Part shown: positions 46,826-48,550 of the stretch, one piece after another
How positions within the stretch are numbered: position 1 is the stretch's first letter
How the letters are laid out: each line of letters starts with the position of its first letter
NCBI GenBank assembly: GCA_905236645.1
Contig: CAJOMZ010000008.1
Span: 1 to 48,550 of the forward strand
Length of the DNA stretch: 48,550 nt
Source: an uncultured Bacteroidales bacterium
GTDB lineage: Bacteria; Bacteroidota; Bacteroidia; Bacteroidales; P3
Reading direction: 5' to 3'
Made by a program: the position numbers and the translations under genes
Notes under the pieces: model-generated
Told to the model about the DNA's origin: nothing
What the model saw: the letters and a program-made list of their open reading frames with translations, nothing else
Databases searched by the model: none

Positions 46826-47788
46826 ATGAACAGGATATTCAAATTTTTTGCTTTGGTGCTGGCCGTTGCCGGCCTCGCCTCCTGCGGAGAAAAAGATAAC
46901 AAGCCGATACAAGATGTCACCGTGGAACGCACGATAATCTATACCGTCGGCGACCAGGAACTGCATTGCACCGTGAATGGCGACAGCGAATGGGACGCCC
47001 TGCTCGAGAGTTTTTGCGACTATGCGATGTCGGGCGAACAGGTGGCCTTCTACAGCCTCGGCAACCACAGCTCTGTGGCGTCGAAGGAAGCCCCGTCTAT
47101 CAGCACCTCCGACCGCAATGAGCTGAAGCGCTGGATGAAGGCTATGGAGAAAGAGGGAAAGACCGTCAGCGTGAGCTATGACGACCGCACTGGCAGGTGG
47201 AACGGCGTGGCGTACCTGACCATACCGCTTACGCAAGAGGACAACGAGTGCTATACCGGCGTGCTTACCTGCGTGGAGATGCCTGTCGACGACTACGGAA
47301 TGACGGTCATAGCCCTTGTGCCGGCACTGCAAATCAGCGACGACACCCTGCTGGTGCTCGAGAAACACGGCTATACTATGCTGTGCGGCAGCAAATATGA
47401 CGGCGGCGACACTATGACCCTCTGCGGAACCATAGAGACGCGCCAACTGGACGACAGCACTGAGTATCTGGTGCTCAACCTGACGTCGGTCAGCGAGAGC
47501 GCCATATCCAACGTGTGGGAACTGGCCTTTGTCCAGAGCTCTCTTGACTCTGCGCAGAATATAGGAGACATCTATGACTTCAGCGACGACGGCACCGTGA
47601 CGCACACCGGCGGCGGCGCCACCGAAAGCGGCTCCTGGTCCATCGATGCCGACGGCAACCTTTGCTGCACCCTGCTCCCCGGCGGCGGCTGCTGGAACAT
47701 CAACTGGGTCTCGCTTCAGACAATGATCATCTCGCGCATAGACAATGCCGACTATACTGTAATCGGCTTCGAAAGCCACACCAACTAA
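46826..47788 (+). CDS. Lipoprotein, 320 aa, unknown function
   Basis: Signal peptide with lipobox L-A-S-C (cysteine about residue 20), then E-K-D-N-K-P. The mature part is beta-rich with W-N-G-V-A-Y-L-T-I-P and ends with a segment like the lipocalin-type stress lipoproteins: G-G-A-T-E-S-G-S-W-S-I-D-A-D-G-N-L, a W-x-x-x-x-D-G-x-L pattern. No family name is assigned. It follows the 46379 lipoprotein by 12 bases. Confidence 0.78.
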   Translation: MNRIFKFFALVLAVAGLASCGEKDNKPIQDVTVERTIIYTVGDQELHCTVNGDSEWDALLESFCDYAMSGEQVAFYSLGNHSSVASKEAPSISTSDRNELKRWMKAMEKEGKTVSVSYDDRTGRWNGVAYLTIPLTQEDNECYTGVLTCVEMPVDDYGMTVIALVPALQISDDTLLVLEKHGYTMLCGSKYDGGDTMTLCGTIETRQLDDSTEYLVLNLTSVSESAISNVWELAFVQSSLDSAQNIGDIYDFSDDGTVTHTGGGATESGSWSIDADGNLCCTLLPGGGCWNINWVSLQTMIISRIDNADYTVIGFESHTN

Positions 47789-47878
47789 AAATTTTTTCTT
47801 CACCTTGTAGTTTTCCGGCGGCTTTTTACGCCCTTATAAGTGAAAACAATCAAAACTAACAATTAAACAATCATTGAA

Positions 47879-48427
47879 ATGAAGAAAAACATCATTATCG
47901 TTGCCATCGCAACATTGGCACTGGCAATGACCGCCTGCCAGAAAGAAGAGAACATCGTTACTCCTGTCAACAACACGAACGGCGAAGTTACCAACACGGC
48001 TGTCAAGACCACTTCCGACCTGCACAACACCGACTGGAGCTGCAGCGTGAGCATTGCAGACTTGCTTACCCAACTGACTGGCTTCGACACCGGTTGCGTC
48101 GACAGTATCGACGACGCTGTGATTCAATCCTATCTGAACTTCGACGGCACATACGCCCACTTCACCTTCTCGCAGGACGTCGAAATATGGGCCTTCGACA
48201 GCAATGACGAATTGCAGCAGATCCAGGGCATTGACTACGAATACTCCTACGACGGCGCTTCGCATACAGGCTACCTCATAGGCGAGGATGAGGACGGCAA
48301 TGTCGCAAACCTCACCTTCACCTATGACGACAACACCGACGCCATCACATTCATACTTCCCATCTATGTGGCCGAGGACACTGTAAACGTAATCAACTTC
48401 CCATTGGTCTACAACCGCGCCAACTAA
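47879..48427 (+). CDS. Lipoprotein, 182 aa, unknown function
   Basis: Signal peptide with lipobox M-T-A-C (cysteine about residue 20), then Q-K-E-E-N. The mature part is acidic and beta-rich, opening after a linker with H-N-T-D-W-S-C-S-V-S and closing F-P-L-V-Y-N-R. It resembles the previous lipoprotein in style (beta-sandwich-like, N-terminal spacer) but not in clear sequence. Ninety bases of AT-rich, gene-free DNA precede it; a hairpin terminator follows at the window end. Confidence 0.78.
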   Translation: MKKNIIIVAIATLALAMTACQKEENIVTPVNNTNGEVTNTAVKTTSDLHNTDWSCSVSIADLLTQLTGFDTGCVDSIDDAVIQSYLNFDGTYAHFTFSQDVEIWAFDSNDELQQIQGIDYEYSYDGASHTGYLIGEDEDGNVANLTFTYDDNTDAITFILPIYVAEDTVNVINFPLVYNRAN

Positions 48428-48509
48428 CAGTCGGAACGCAGTCTGCCCGCAATCCGTTGTGCGCCGGCCAATACCTGCCGCACAAACCGCGGATGCAAGC
48501 GCGGCACCG

Positions 48510-48550
48510 AACGGAAAAAGAGCACCGAATATCGGTGCTCTTTTTCCGTT
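48510..48550. terminator. Bidirectional terminator at window end
   Basis: Perfect 19-bp stem (48510-48528 with 48532-48550), beginning AACGGAAAAAGAGCACCGA, around loop ATA, with an A-run in the left arm and a T-run in the right arm. It is 82 bases after the last lipoprotein stop. Confidence 0.85.

Overview
The window looks like a chromosomal segment of a Bacteroidota bacterium, most likely an uncultured gut- or rumen-type member of the Bacteroidales. The evidence is the set of gene families (a type IX secretion cargo with a C-terminal sorting domain, a PorG/DUF6089-uppS-bamA-ompH-ompH block, a DUF4837-like lipoprotein, HPF short form next to a Xer recombinase). It is also the promoters: several match the Bacteroidota TTTG-19 bp-TAnnTTTG pattern. 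Most start codons lack a Shine-Dalgarno sequence. The exact genus is not readable from the sequence.

Layout. 1-1588: the end of a FecCD-type ABC importer operon (permease cut by the window edge, then its ATPase). 1687-2964 (-): an OmpA-family porin/peptidoglycan anchor. 3199-4524: phosphoglucose isomerase. 4574-5742 (-): ssb, rpsU and rpmB. 6072-7388: a XerC/D-type recombinase and the ribosome hibernation factor HPF. 7389-8747: a 1.36-kb gene-free stretch packed with repeats, including an inverted-repeat element built from TGTACA units, which returns inverted at 29069-29266. 8748-9457: an MNT/HEPN (MntA-HepT type) toxin-antitoxin pair. 9519-28016: one 18.5-kb gene for a 6165-residue surface protein with a signal peptide, FnIII-like, jelly-roll, CUB-like and Ig-like modules, then about 55-60 Cys-containing repeats and a T9SS sorting domain. 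28088-29059: an extended-SDR epimerase/reductase. 29462-36037: an envelope-biogenesis block (DUF4837-like lipoprotein, PorG-like barrel, UppS, BamA, two Skp/OmpH chaperones). 36144-37125: MazG and a small orphan ORF. 37128-43141 (-): a six-gene heterodisulfide-reductase-like operon headed by a double-VOC-domain protein. 43142-43702: a gene-free regulatory region with five 11-bp-phased direct repeats. 43703-48427: two ECF-like sigma factors, each followed by a small membrane protein, on either side of an iron-type superoxide dismutase; the second is followed by three lipoproteins.

How they fit together. PorG, BamA, the Skp chaperones and UppS supply the outer-membrane assembly and secretion machinery that a giant T9SS cargo needs, so envelope biogenesis dominates the centre. 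The Hdr-like operon encodes soluble and membrane Fe-S/flavin electron carriers that look like a quinone-linked thiol/disulfide redox complex. Its neighbour SodB and the two sigma factors suggest a redox/stress-responsive right side. The most unusual items are the paired inverted TGTACA elements bracketing the toxin-antitoxin/giant-protein segment, the giant repeat protein itself, the Hdr-VOC operon, the 11-bp phased array, and Shine-Dalgarno sequences at rpsU and hpf in a lineage that mostly does without them.
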